Source: Polytrichum commune (lineage: Eukaryota; Streptophyta; Polytrichopsida; Polytrichales; Polytrichaceae). From it: a DNA stretch of 64,000 bases. This document shows positions 45,495 through 56,232 of the stretch, piece by piece. Location: NCBI GenBank assembly GCA_950295325.1, contig OX485806.1, positions 39,308,001 through 39,372,000 of the forward strand, read 5' to 3'. The notes beneath the pieces were generated by a model, which searched no databases, was not told the DNA's origin, and saw nothing but the letters and a program-made list of their open reading frames with translations. A program made the translations under genes and the position numbers. Each line of letters starts with the position of its first letter. Position 1 is the stretch's first letter.

Positions 45495-45931
45495 TAGCTC
45501 TCATGCAGCTTGGGCACTATTCTGCCTAATTAAAGTGTGAAAGTAAGTTAGGAAACCCATAAAATAATATTCTAAAATTGGGTAGACTCAAGAAGTAATT
45601 TAAAATAAGTTAAACATTCATCCAAGTCATTTCTATGATTCATGGATGGTTTTCCTGATTTCAGCTATGGTGGCTACGATTAACCTGAACACTTCCCTTA
45701 ACCAACATTCCTCACCCTAAAGTTTGTCTTTTACTTGTATGCCAAGGTTTTGCTTGGTGGGAGAGTTATACGGAATGGTCTTTGTGAGAGACTATGTCAC
45801 TTCCATTATTGTGATTTTAGGCACTCTTTGAATGTTATTTCTTTCTTTATGGACACTCAACAAAATTAATTTTCCAAAAATTTAGGCACCTTCAAAATGA
45901 TTTATTTTCTGCCCAAGCTACTAGAGAGCTA
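45495..45931 (-). mobile_element. MITE with TAGCTCTC ends, family N copy 2
   Basis: The ends TAGCTCTCATGCAGCTTGGG and, inverted, TAGCTCTCTAGTAGCTTGGG match 31192-31520 in inverse orientation. The copy is longer because ~110 bases near 45680-45800 interrupt the shared interior. Confidence 0.82.
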
Positions 45932-46224
45932 CAATATTGGTATGATTGTATTTGAATTTGTTACAACTCGGATGTTTCATGTAATATTGCAACATTACCT
46001 TGATATAGGGATGTGGGGATTTCGCCTCCCAAAATTTTCAATGCAGGCCAAGAGGTCAACAAACAACATTCGCACCCCAAATGTATACTCATTATACCGC
46101 TTCATGACCTGCACCCTCCCAACCCACCATGAACCCTCATCTACTCTAAACAAAATGATAGTAGCATTTCTAGCTCTATCGGCACTAGTTGACTTAGTGC
46201 ATGCTTACAAAGACATAAACCCTG

Positions 46225-46427
46225 GGATTCTAAGCTTCAACCCCTATATTAGTTCTATAAAAAAATTAATGGCCCACATTTTATACTTCACTTATAATGG
46301 GATTTCCTACTTATTATGGGCCCTTTATTATTATTATTTAATTATAAAATATTATTTCAAATGAATTAGATCCCCCCTATATTATGCAACATGCCGTTTG
46401 TAAAATGCACTAAGTGACCCACCCATG
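46225..46427 (+). mobile_element. hAT-like element fragment, family of 54486 and 55664
   Basis: It matches the right part of 55664-56224 (TTCARCCCCTATATTA, AATGGCCCACATTTTAT, AAAATGCACTAAGTGAC) and ends CCCACCCATG at 46427. The left end is missing, so no target duplication can be read. Confidence 0.8.
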
Positions 46428-47575
46428 AGTCCAACAATAATATATTTAATGAGTGGGGGAGGGGGTCCTATATATGATCATTGAAGAAGACAAAGAACCT
46501 TCACATTCATAATAAACATAACATTCATATGATCTCCAAAACTCATGAGGAAATTGACTATGACCTCTATCAGGATTGCTATATCAATCGCAAATCATCT
46601 TGTACTACCATAGAGGGTGCTCTATTTCATTGTTACTAGTGCCGGAATACAAACTCCATTTGGGATTCAAGGTCTCATCCAATGTAGAAATGACACGTTG
46701 CATGATATAATGAGAAAATAGTTAGTTAATGTTGGAATAGAGAGCCCTTGACGTTACCTAATTGCATTGTTGAAATCCTAGAAGAAGCGGATGCGTCACC
46801 AAACTTAGGGTCCATTTAGGCCCACTTCCCTTATTTATATTTTGTATGCAATAGGTAGTGGTGATACCAAACAAAGGTCAAAGATATTTAGGTTGCATCC
46901 CAAAGCAATCTACTCCACCTCCGGACTTTAGTGGACCCTCCACTACCAAAAGCCGGCGTATGCCTAGCTATAACTTAGGTAGGCGATGCGAAAGCAAAGG
47001 CCATGAAGTAAGATGCATGTACCTAGTGGGTTTCATTTCCCAAACTAAAGTTCTATTCTAAGTTTCACACTCATTTGTGATCACACTTGATATATAGTGT
47101 CCCCTTGATATTTAACAAAAAGGCTCTACGTGTAGGACCCGTCAATGAACATCTAGTATGAACCAAAGGGATGTATGATTCTTAAGTAGATCTTTGGTGC
47201 ACCTTAGGTGTGTGTGGCCTACAAACTCCACTTTCTTGCATTTGTTCAATATAATGTGGCCTCCTAATCTTTAATATTTCTCAATATTGGAAATATGTGT
47301 GTGTGTTTTGTTTTGTTTGTTTGTTTTTAAGTTTTTGATTATTTAGAACACATTATTCGCATAACATAAAACCCCTATATGCTCACAGTATGAACACAAA
47401 ACTCAAAGCAAGACATTTTTTCTATTGGTCCTTAATTTATCATTCATAAAACAATTTGTCTTAACAATACAAGCATTTATATAATTTTTAAGGTTCTTAC
47501 ACACATTTTTTTTGAGATTTTATAATAGTTGAATAGCAACTTCATGACCCATGAGTTGGCACCGTACAGTGGAAG
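46428..47575. other. Intergenic DNA
   Basis: No gene is recognised. A TG/TTTG-rich stretch lies at 47294-47325. Confidence 0.3.
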
Positions 47576-47579
47576 GCTT

Positions 47580-47830
47580 CACATTTTAACCCTTGGATGC
47601 CATAGCATTATTAAGCAACTATATGAGGCTCTCTTACCAAAAGGAAGAGATTGCAATTAAAATTAAATAAATCTAATAATTTACAACTGTTGGTCGAAAA
47701 TTTCATAGTGTACAACATGAGTGCTCCCCATAAACACGGAATCCCAAAATTAAAGAAGAATAATGCTCATGTGATACTTGGTCCCACGGAATGTAGCAAG
47801 GGGATTGTGTATTGTTATGAACCAAGCCCA
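47580..47830 (+). repeat. Dispersed repeat G, copy 2
   Basis: It contains GCATTATTAAGCAACTATAT, AATTTACAACTGTTGGTCG, CCCCATAAACACGGAAT and TGGTCCCACGGAA. These align with 31655-31815 and, inverted, 61060-61300. Confidence 0.7.
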
Positions 47831-47859
47831 AATCACTTTCATATATCTTATAATTGAGG

Positions 47860-48585
47860 ATTGACTTTGGACGTTTGTGAGATAAAATCATATGATTTCA
47901 TTTTATATGAACAATTATACAACTAGATGGATTCTACAACTCAAAAAAACTCTTAAAAAAAACACTCATTAGCATAGAATTTAGCACACCTACCTTGACT
48001 TAACTTGAGTCACATCATGTCACCATCTCCTCAATGTTTTGCAACGTACTCTAACGATCATCTCAGCTCAACAAAAGAATATAGGAATTTGGACCCTTTG
48101 AATGTTCTCATGTCAAATTTCCAAGAAGTCAAAGTTATATTGACATTTGAGCCATCTCATGAAAGGTCCCGTCCACGCCCTCAATATAAGTGCAACTTAG
48201 TTGGACCATTGTGCTACTTTCCGACCAATGGGCCGGCCAAGATCTCATCAAAGCCTTGGTCGGCCCCATGAAAGCCATCTCACACTATAGATAAAACTCC
48301 TAGTTCTTACCACCATAGAAAACGTGAGACCAAGTTGCTTGTAAGTAGAAGTTTGGTATTTTCGATGTTTATGGTTGACGTTTGAGGACACCATATGCAT
48401 GTTTCCTTCTTCATTTCACTAGCTATTGAGAAAGGTATCTAGCCACAATCTAGATCTAGGGTTAAAGACACATTGGCATCTTCAACACACCGACAAAATT
48501 CACTTTATTTTGGTCAAGTGTCTCGGCCTTGTGAATGTGTTATCATTCGCTCATAGAATGTGAATGTTGGCAAGCCTCACTTGCT
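47860..48585. other. Intergenic DNA
   Basis: An 88-codon frame at 48005-48271 shows no domain. Nothing else is recognised. Confidence 0.3.
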
Positions 48586-48590
48586 AGGTA

Positions 48591-48990
48591 CACTAAATAG
48601 GTAGATTAGTGTTAGATGAAGATTAGTGTTAGAGCCAATAGTTACCCAAAACACTAAATGTCACTTGAAAGTACAATTAGTGTTACAATTTCCTTTGTCT
48701 TTATTTTGCATTGTCAAAGTTGAGTTCCATTAAGTTTAAATTTTGTAATATCAAATTCCTAGCATATTACATTTTCTATGAGGCTCACATATTCTACCTC
48801 CAATTCTTCATTTGAAGATCTACAAAAAGTGTCATCTAACACTAAATGCGCTTTTGTAAATATTCAAAGTTACTAATTGGTACAAATAGTGTTAGAGTTG
48901 ACATTTAGTGTTCTAACACTATGAAGATAATTGACATTTAGCGTTTTCGTCGACTATTAGTGTTTCCAACACTAATCTACCTATTTAGTG
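48591..48990 (+). mobile_element. TA-flanked palindromic-end element, family L
   Basis: The ends CACTAAATAGGTAGATTAGTG are a perfect inverted pair, each nearly palindromic, and are flanked by TA on both sides. The interior is full of short inverted ACACTAAATG / CATTTAGTGT units. Non-coding. Confidence 0.9.
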
Positions 48991-48992
48991 TA

Positions 48993-49744
48993 GTTGTATG
49001 TATCACAAGAAAGTTCTAAAGTAAATTGTTATATTCAATTTATTCAGGCCAAAGCTAGAGCATTATTTAGCTTATTGAACAAATAATCATAAGGTGAGGT
49101 GGTAATTTGTGGTGGCATACTCCCTCAACAACTCGTAGATGACTCAATCTTTGATCACTCACTATGTTCTCATCCTTTTAGTTGTTGTTTTCGGTAAGTT
49201 GGTATCGAAATGAAAGCTCTTGAGATGCCAACCTGAAAAAGTTCAATCTCATTTCTAACACCAAAAGATGAGCAAGAAAATATTGCAAAGAAGAGCAATT
49301 GATATTTGAATGGCCGTAGAATGATCAGTGCGCCTAAATGGTTAGGAGACCAAGATAGGAGGAAATATTGGTGTCCATGGACAACTAGCAAGAATATCTA
49401 CCAAGATGGAGCATATGGCTATGGAAAATGCACAATATTCAAAGGAGATGTCATCATTTAAAGAAACTATAGGTGTTTCTTAAAGGTATATTTTGGTGGT
49501 GGTGCTCACTTCAAAGAAAGAATGCCACATGTCAAGAACCTATCAATGCTTGCTACCTTGGATAAAGCCCTATACAAATCTAAATACAAAGTCCCCCCAA
49601 CCCATCTCTCTTCCCATTGACCATGAACTTTAGTTTTGAACAAACTCCTTATCAACCTCTCCCCCCCCCCCCCCCCCAAACTAAAAGTAAATGAACTCAA
49701 GGCAAGTTGAGATGACGAGACTTGTAAACTCATTCACAAGAAGT
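48993..49744. other. Intergenic DNA with a 17-base poly-C tract
   Basis: The C run is at 49661-49677. No gene is recognised. Confidence 0.35.
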
Positions 49745-49808
49745 GTCATTGGAAAAGTTACCATAGTGACATAAAACGCCATATGACACCCGAATACAAT
49801 ATTTAGTG
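49745..49808 (+). mobile_element. Right-end fragment of family S
   Basis: GGAAAAGTTACCATAGTGAC to CAATATTTAGTG-TA aligns with the right end of 53356-54063. No left end is found nearby. Confidence 0.65.
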
Positions 49809-50204
49809 TAGTCTGGTCATACCAGTCGGCACCAACTTGACACACAAAAAATCAAACATTTAGCTCACGGAGACAAATTCATATAAGATGTTAGAAAAAG
49901 AGAGGAGAAATACTTCACTTTTTATCCTTACCACCCCCCCCCCCTCCTTGGCTGGGGCGAAACAACCCGTACACTGGTTCCTTGAAGGCAAGGGTTTAGG
50001 CATCCAACAAAGAACGAGTGTATGAGTTGGTTCGCCCAAACCCCCCTTCCTTCTTGCCAAATTTCTTTTGAGCATCATGTAGAGAATTACTACACTAAAA
50101 GCCCCCTCCCCACATGACTTTTGTGAGGTCGGTTTTAGCCTAAGACTCATCGGATGTAAATACGTGGCTTCTCCACCTAGGTCGGTATGTAGCTCCGAGC
50201 TGAT

Positions 50205-50453
50205 GTGGCAGTCCTACGTGGCGGCCTAAAACTGCCGTTCCTAAATGTAAGGGCCGCTAAGCCTGCACACGTGGAGGCATCTGATTGGGCATTGCCAGTT
50301 TTTGTTATCTCGCCTCTAGATTACTTTAGGGAAAATCTTAATTTAGAACTGAGCCCAAGGCTTGTTGAAGGCTTTGATTCGAAGGCAGATGTATACAAGC
50401 CCATAAACTCTATAGATTGGCAGACTTTTGTTGCTCTAAACCAGGATAAATAG
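50205..50453 (+). CDS. Hypothetical 82-codon ORF, possible exon
   Basis: An ATG at 50205 opens a frame to a TAG at 50451-50453. The product has mixed, non-repetitive composition (NVRAAKPAHVEASDWALPVF near the start, SIDWQTFVALNQDK at the end) and is less biased than other frames in the window. No domain, signal peptide or homologue is recognised. It ends 30 bases before a MITE. It could be the last exon of a gene whose other exons I cannot identify, or chance. Confidence 0.2.
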   Translation: MAVLRGGLKLPFLNVRAAKPAHVEASDWALPVFVISPLDYFRENLNLELSPRLVEGFDSKADVYKPINSIDWQTFVALNQDK

Positions 50454-50482
50454 AACCAGGTTGAAAACAGATGTGGGTTTTA

Positions 50483-50825
50483 GGGCCACTTCACACACGA
50501 GCCAAGAGCCGTGACCATGAAATTGTGAGAGCCCAAAAGAAAAGTGTCCAAAGGCCGTCCCCAACACACCTTCAAAGTCATGTAGTTTGGTCAAGGATTC
50601 TCAAGTGTAGTGTGCAGTCGTATGTGACCGGGCCCTCAACCAAATGCAATTTCAATGAATTTCTATTCATGTAGGTTTTCATGCATGATAAAATAGAATA
50701 AATCAACGGTTGTGAATGTTCAGAGTGCCATGGTCTCCTGGTTTTGTGTTAGGCCTACCTCCAAGAGATGGTTTTTGAAAATACCCCAAGTGACCATGAC
50801 ACATGATCCATTTGATGCTACAGTA
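50483..50825 (-). mobile_element. PIF/Harbinger-like MITE, family D, truncated
   Basis: After TTA it begins GGGCCACTTCACACACGAGC and aligns with the inverse of 34684-35169 (CAACACACCT, CTATTCATGT, GAGACCATGGCA as complement). It stops near 50825, before the other end. Confidence 0.85.
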
Positions 50826-51129
50826 GACAACCCTTTTCAGTTATTCGGTTACTTTTATTTTATTTTATTATGACACTTGCTTGAGTGGTTTGTGATTTGG
50901 TGGGGCTTTAAGAATGGATGCCAAAAAGACATGTGTTTAAAAGAGATTGGACCGCATGCTCGAAAAATGAATACCTTTATAGGCTCAATAGTCAACTTTA
51001 TATGACCATCCAAGGAGCACAAAAATACTCAATTTGATAAAAAAACAATAAAACATTCATATGAGGTCTAGAAATTATGAGGAATTTGGCTACAACCTCG
51101 CTTTGGATTTGCTAACCATCTCATTATAA

Positions 51130-51279
51130 GGGCCACTTTACACACATGACTAGTGACCGCAATAAAAAAACTGCCCGCAAGGTTTATTGTGGCCATGTTT
51201 GGCGGTCCGAAGACCATGAACAAAGGAAATCGTGTCACATGTAAAAAGCCTTAGTCACACATCATAGTGTAAAGTGGAC
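51130..51279. mobile_element. Short PIF/Harbinger-like MITE, 150 bp
   Basis: The ends are GGGCCACTTTACACACATGA and, inverted, GTCCACTTTACACTATGATG. The flanks read TTATAA and TTATAC. The first ten bases match family D ends, but the interior is different. Confidence 0.7.
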
Positions 51280-51724
51280 TTATACCGGGACATAAAATTT
51301 TAAATAAATAAAAAATTTGTATACATATCTATAAATAACAATCACCAAGGATATACTTTTTAAGAAAAAAATTGCCATAATTTTTTTTTAATTTTAATAT
51401 GGTCCTCGCACTTTCTGTTGAGACACCTTATTTGGGTTCTATCGCCGCAAAATCCAAGTGACACCAAACATTATCCATTTTCTAGACATGTAGGATTTCA
51501 AGACATTTTTTCATCCATTTTTAGACATGCTCATTCATGGTCACTTCTATTTTACGTGACCTTGTGTAAAACAAAAGGGGACCACCACTCATTTCTTAAC
51601 CAATGAGGGGATTGGTCATGGTCATTGGTCACTAGCATAAACCGGCCCTAATCTTGTGGTTCACATCCTAAGAGAAGTGAGTGAGTTGGAAAAATCAACC
51701 ATCTCCCATAATCAAGTTTCAATA

Positions 51725-51934
51725 CACTAAATATGATATTTGGTGTGTCTTATTATTTGGAATTACGCAATGCTATATCTATACATCTCATATTTTACGA
51801 ACAAATGCTATGTTGACAGTTTGGACATTATAAAACATCGACAACTTTACTTGGTAGAAACATATTTCAACAGTCAAAAGATATAGCACCGTGTAAATCC
51901 AAATCCTAAGTCGCACTAAAAACCATATTTGGTG
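51725..51934 (+). mobile_element. TA-flanked palindromic-end element, family J, full length
   Basis: The ends are CACTAAATATGATATTTGGTG and, inverted, CACCAAATATGGTTTTTAGTG, with TA on both sides. The interior shares TTACGCAATGCTATA and GGACATTATAAAACATC with the copies at 38357 and 30588. Confidence 0.87.
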
Positions 51935-52298
51935 TAGTGGACCAAAAATTTGAAAAGAAAAAATTCTTCTAGAAGTGATGGGAGGGGGACAAACACCTCT
52001 TGGTTCATGGGGCTTAGCTAGGGCCACGTGCCACATGGTCATTGCAAGACTACCCTAAAGCCCACTTCCCTTTTGTCACGGGGCCGGAACTTACTCGGAC
52101 AAAATGAAATTGCATGGATGAATAAACTTACATTTATTTGAGGATGTTGACTCGGCCTGCCTCATCATTCACCACCCACCACCTTCCACCCCCTTCCAAA
52201 TGTGAAGATTCCGGAAGCCACGGGATAAGATCCCCCCTCTCATACATATAACACTTTCAACGTTTCGGGATAGGGTTTGGCTTAACTTACGCTTATGC

Positions 52299-52463
52299 GA
52301 TCCGGCTCGAGCTATTTGGGACCTCATGTCGCATGGGTAATCGGAAACTTCAAAGCATGTCCACTCCCGGACAAGAATTCCAATCTTAGGGTTGAGTTCC
52401 ATGGAGAGAATTGGGCATCATGGTCCAAAATACTATTACAAGTTAACACGGAGGTGGTGTAAG
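52299..52463 (+). repeat. 165-bp left flanking repeat (X) of element E copy 2
   Basis: It starts GATCCGGCTCGAGCT and ends GGAGGTGGTGTAAG. It is repeated at 53124-53309, directly on the other side of the element. On the minus strand both copies carry the same start of a frame (MELNPKI...). No gene family is recognised for it. Confidence 0.9.
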
Positions 52464-53123
52464 CAAAGTTCGGGAAGTTTTTGAAGCCTTAGTGGCTAAT
52501 TGCCGGTAGTTGCTACGAAGGGTCGGATTTTTTCCAATTTACATCGGCAACAGCCGGTCTTTTGTAAAATCAATCGGCCAATTGCCTATATTTTCATATT
52601 TTCATTGGCCAATATCCGATTAAATGGAATTCATATCGGCACTAATTGTTTAAAAAATGTATGAAAAGTTATTAGAAGTCATTTCTTAGTACAAAATCTT
52701 GAATAAGTGAAAAGAAAGGCATGTTCAAAACTTTAAATTTGAAGAGTTAATATCCTTGGCAGGAATTGAACCTAGCAATGCCTTCACCGCTTGAAGGCCA
52801 AGGGTCCTCCAATTCTTCATAGAAGCAATTGGATTTGGTCATGGAAAGGTTGCATAATTCAAAAAGTTTAAGGTTTAGGGTACTTCCTCAAGTGCATCAT
52901 CAGATGCCTCAAACAAATAGCGCTCTGGATGCTTCCGACTGAAATCCAGTAACTCACAAGAAGAATCGGCTACGTTTCCGAGACATTTTCTGGTCCATCG
53001 GCTAATTGCCGGAGGATTGAAATTACAGTCGGATTGCCATCCGATGGTTGGAAATTTGGACCAGCCATGAGGGGAAATCCATCGGTTGATAATGAACTAG
53101 CCGTCGGTTTTCCCCGAACATAG
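52464..53123 (+). mobile_element. hAT-like non-autonomous element, family E, copy 2
   Basis: The ends CAAAGTTCGGGAAG and, inverted, CTATGTTCGGGGAAAA bound a sequence ~97% identical to 26993-27655. Unlike copy 1 it lacks a simple 8-bp duplication: it is preceded by GGTGTAAG and followed at once by the long repeat X'. Confidence 0.88.
52754..52803 (-). ncRNA. tRNA-like fold without anticodon arm, copy 2
   Basis: Same fold as in copy 1, with a better B box (GGTTCAATTCC, full consensus) and the same acceptor-like CCTTGG/CCAAGG stem. Conservation is expected from the young age of the copies, so it does not by itself show function. Confidence 0.38.
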
Positions 53124-53309
53124 GATCCGGCTCGAGCTGTTTGGGACCTCATGTCGCATGGGTAATCGGAAACTTCAAAGCATGTCCACTCCCGGACAAG
53201 AATTTCAATCTTAGGGTTGAGTTCCATGGAGAGAATTGGGCATCATGGTCCAAAATACTATTACAAGTTAACATGGGTGACTTACAAGTTAACATGGAGG
53301 TGGTGTAAG
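53124..53309 (+). repeat. 186-bp right flanking repeat (X') of element E copy 2
   Basis: It matches 52299-52463 over its whole length, plus a 21-bp internal tandem duplication (CTTACAAGTTAACATGG block). Its last eight bases, GGTGTAAG, are those preceding the element on the left. Confidence 0.9.
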
Positions 53310-53355
53310 GGTGGGTTCACGCTTTGTCACCATGTGAGCCTTCCACCCCTCATTA

Positions 53356-54063
53356 CACTAAATATTGTATTTAGTGTCACTAACTCTATTTGTTTTGCTC
53401 AATTTAACTGACATTTACGTATATTTGGACACATCACTTGTTGAAGAATAATAGGGGACGTGCACTTGTGTGGACAAAAACATCAAACGACAACAACAAC
53501 ACAACAACCACGACTTTGATTGTTTGTATTCCGTGTTTGCCAACCACCATATTTGTGTAGTTTTGTGATCTAATGCGCGTCATGTTGGTAGTTGGAATCG
53601 TCCATAATTCATGCATAAATCCAAATATACTTTAAACCCTAGGTATACTCGTTGTGAACCATCCGTGTTAATGGCACCAACACTAAATGTAGACCTAACA
53701 TTTATTTGGCATTCCTTGTAAAAATATTTGGGCATTATAGATTTACAATGTCGTAAAAATTGTCACTTACTAAGTGCTTTCATCCAAATTTCAATCATCC
53801 ATGACTAGATTTCATTGCAAGTAAGTAAGGGTGTAGCATACACATAACTGTGATTCAATATTTGGCATTTGGATGAACTAATAGTAAGAACTGTTTGGGT
53901 ATTATTTCTTGATTTCCCCTTGGTTTGCGCTCATCCTCCCAAGGTAGTTGTAATTTAGTTCCATTCTTGCAATTGAAATTTCAATTTGTGCCAAAAGAAG
54001 AAGTAAGAAACGTCCCTAGAAAAGTCACCACCTACCATATGATACTTAATACAATATTTAATG
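53356..54063 (+). mobile_element. TA-flanked palindromic-end element, family S (~708 bp)
   Basis: The left end CACTAAATATTGTATTTAGTG is followed by TCAC. The right end, inverted, is CATTAAATATTGTATTAAGTA followed by TCA. TA precedes the left end, and TG follows the right end by one change. No ORF of transposase type. Confidence 0.75.
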
Positions 54064-54109
54064 TGCATTGGTAAGGTAAAGTTCATGGCACATGTGATGG
54101 AGAAAGAGA

Positions 54110-54332
54110 ATTATTATATACGAGGACACCTCTCATCCATCCAACATAAAAACTTGAACCCCCATAGGTTTGTTGTTGATATCATCTCAAGTGACCTCAC
54201 ATAGACTAATTTAGAGTTTTTAAAGCTAACTCTAGTGTTAAATCAACTGCACAAGTGATCTTTGGGCTGCATATTATTTCATGGCTTCTAGGTTGGGTTT
54301 TATTAATGAGAGATATGCTATCATAAGATAAT
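54110..54332 (+). repeat. Dispersed repeat Q, copy
   Basis: A well-kept copy: TATACGAGGACACC, CATCCAACATAAAAACTTGA, CCCCCATAGGTTTGTTG, AGACTAATTTAGAG, GCATATTATTTCATGG. Confidence 0.75.
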
Positions 54333-54485
54333 TCTCCCTCTCTCCACCTATCATGGGGGGAGGGTGAAACTGTAAATTTTCATTGTTTAGCATATGGCTT
54401 AGTTTTTTTTCTTCCAAAAAGCTAAATGACCCCTTAACCATGCATAACTTTACTCAGTTGATGAGTTGTTTTCATGGGCCCAACA

Positions 54486-54982
54486 CACGGGTAGATCACT
54501 TAGTGCATTTTAAAAACGACGTGCGGCATAATATAGAGAGAATTAAAATCATTTGAAATAAAAATTATAAAGGAATTCCAAATAATGAAGGGGCCATTAA
54601 ATGTAGACAATCCCATTATAAGTAAGTTAGATGGACATAAAACATGGGCCATTATTTTTTTGTAAAATTAATATAAGGGCTGAAGATAAGGATCCTAGAA
54701 GGTTTGTTTAGTATGGTATGTAAATGGATTTAGGATTCACGGGGATGGATGATAATTGGGATTTCCGTCTGTCCAAAAATGGCTTAAAAGGAATATAGAG
54801 TACAAAAAATTGCAGTGACTTGAACAATATAAGTAATGGAAGGGTGGAAACAAATGGGCCATTTTTGAAATTTAAGTAATTATAGGGAGGCTTTAATTCA
54901 ACCCTTGAAGATAAATAGCCCAAAACAAAAAACCCCCAGCCGCACGTGGTGCACAAAAATGCCTTAGAGTGATCTACCCGTG
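54486..54982 (+). mobile_element. hAT-like element, copy 1, perfect 8-bp duplication
   Basis: It is flanked by GCCCAACA at 54478-54485 and 54983-54990. The ends CACGGGTAGATCACTTAG and, inverted, CACGGGTAGATCACTCTA fit hAT structure. Non-coding; short frames inside it are chance. Confidence 0.92.
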
Positions 54983-55261
54983 GCCCAACAATAGATTCGA
55001 GAATAAAAACTCTGGAAGCCAGAACTCTAATGTTTTAGACTCAATCTAAAGTCAAGGTAGCTTAACACAACTCATCAACTGAATAATGTTATGTGATCAA
55101 AGTTTGCGATTGAATATGATGGTATTTAGTTGGGATGAATTAATGTCCATTTGAGACGGCATATTTTAATTGCAACCTTTATGGTAGGTGTCATGAACAT
55201 AAAATCTCATTACGTGCCTAGGGCACACCTCCATGTTCCGGCCAAGTAGGTGAACCCACTA

Positions 55262-55350
55262 CGTTGACTATGGTAAATCGTGTGTGTTATCATTTGGAGT
55301 TACACAATGTTATGAATTCATATTAAATATAACAATACGTGTGAAAACAA
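55262..55350 (+). mobile_element. Fragment of family J
   Basis: GTGTGTGTTATCATTTGGAG and TTACACAATGTTATG align with the left part of 51725-51934. The rest is absent or too diverged. Confidence 0.5.
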
Positions 55351-55663
55351 CACAAACAGGTAGTATATACACTAAAAGACAATAAAAACTTGCTTGGTAA
55401 AAAAGAACGGATGTATGAAATGATGGCCTCCTTCCAACTTGCATGTTGGAAAATAACACAAATCTACTTTTGATGTTCACCCCCCTTACTCCACGTGGAA
55501 GTTCTCGGCCAATAAAATTTAATGAGATCATGTCCAAAGCTTTGCCGACATGGATGGCAATGAATGATATGTGCAACTACATGCAAGGAACAAATGGATA
55601 AAAGGTTTCATACGGATCTATCCCTTTATCACGATTGTGTTCGAAATATGTGTGCAACCAGTG

Positions 55664-56224
55664 CACGGGTAGGTCACTCTAAGGCATTTTTGTGCACCAC
55701 GTGCGGCTGGGGGTGTTTTGTTTTGGGGCTATTTACCTTCAAGGGCCGAATTAAAGCCTCCCTATAATTACTTAAATTTCAAAAATGGCCCATTTGTTTC
55801 CACCCTTCCATTACTTATATTGTCCAAGTCACTGCAATTTTTTGTACTCTATATTCCTTTTAAGTAATAAAAGCTAATTTACTTCCTAACGCATTGACGA
55901 GTGTTAAGGGAAACCATGGAAACAAAGAAGGGTGCAAACAATAATATCATTGCAAACAAAGTTATGAAGAAAACACATAGGAGACCATAGCAAACATACT
56001 AAACATACCTTCTAGGATCCTTATCTTCAGCCCCTATATTAATTTTACAAAAAAATAATGGCCCACATTTTATGTCCATCTAACTTACTTATAATGGGAT
56101 TGTCTACATTTAATGGCCCCTTCATTATTTGGAATTCCTTTATAATTTTTATTTCAAATGATTTTAATCCTCTCTATATTATGCCGCACGTCGTTTTTAA
56201 AATGCACTAAGTGACCTACCCATG
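55664..56224 (-). mobile_element. hAT-like element, copy 2, perfect 8-bp duplication
   Basis: It is flanked by AACCAGTG at 55656-55663 and 56225-56232. The ends are CACGGGTAGGTCACTC and, inverted, CATGGGTAGGTCACTT. It lies in inverse orientation to 54486-54982, 681 bases away, and contains ~130 extra bases (about 55865-56000) absent from copy 1. Confidence 0.92.
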
Positions 56225-56232
56225 AACCAGTG

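Noticed and set aside
45897-46364. 155-codon open frame on the + strand
   Set aside because: It starts inside a MITE end (to 45931) and finishes inside an hAT-like fragment (46225-46427). Its composition follows AT-rich DNA and no motif is seen.
52169-52402. Gene duplication, from the matching MELNPKI frames at 52402 and 53227 (minus strand)
   Set aside because: The shared part is confined to the X/X' repeat flanking a transposon and the frames diverge at once outside it. No protein family is recognised.
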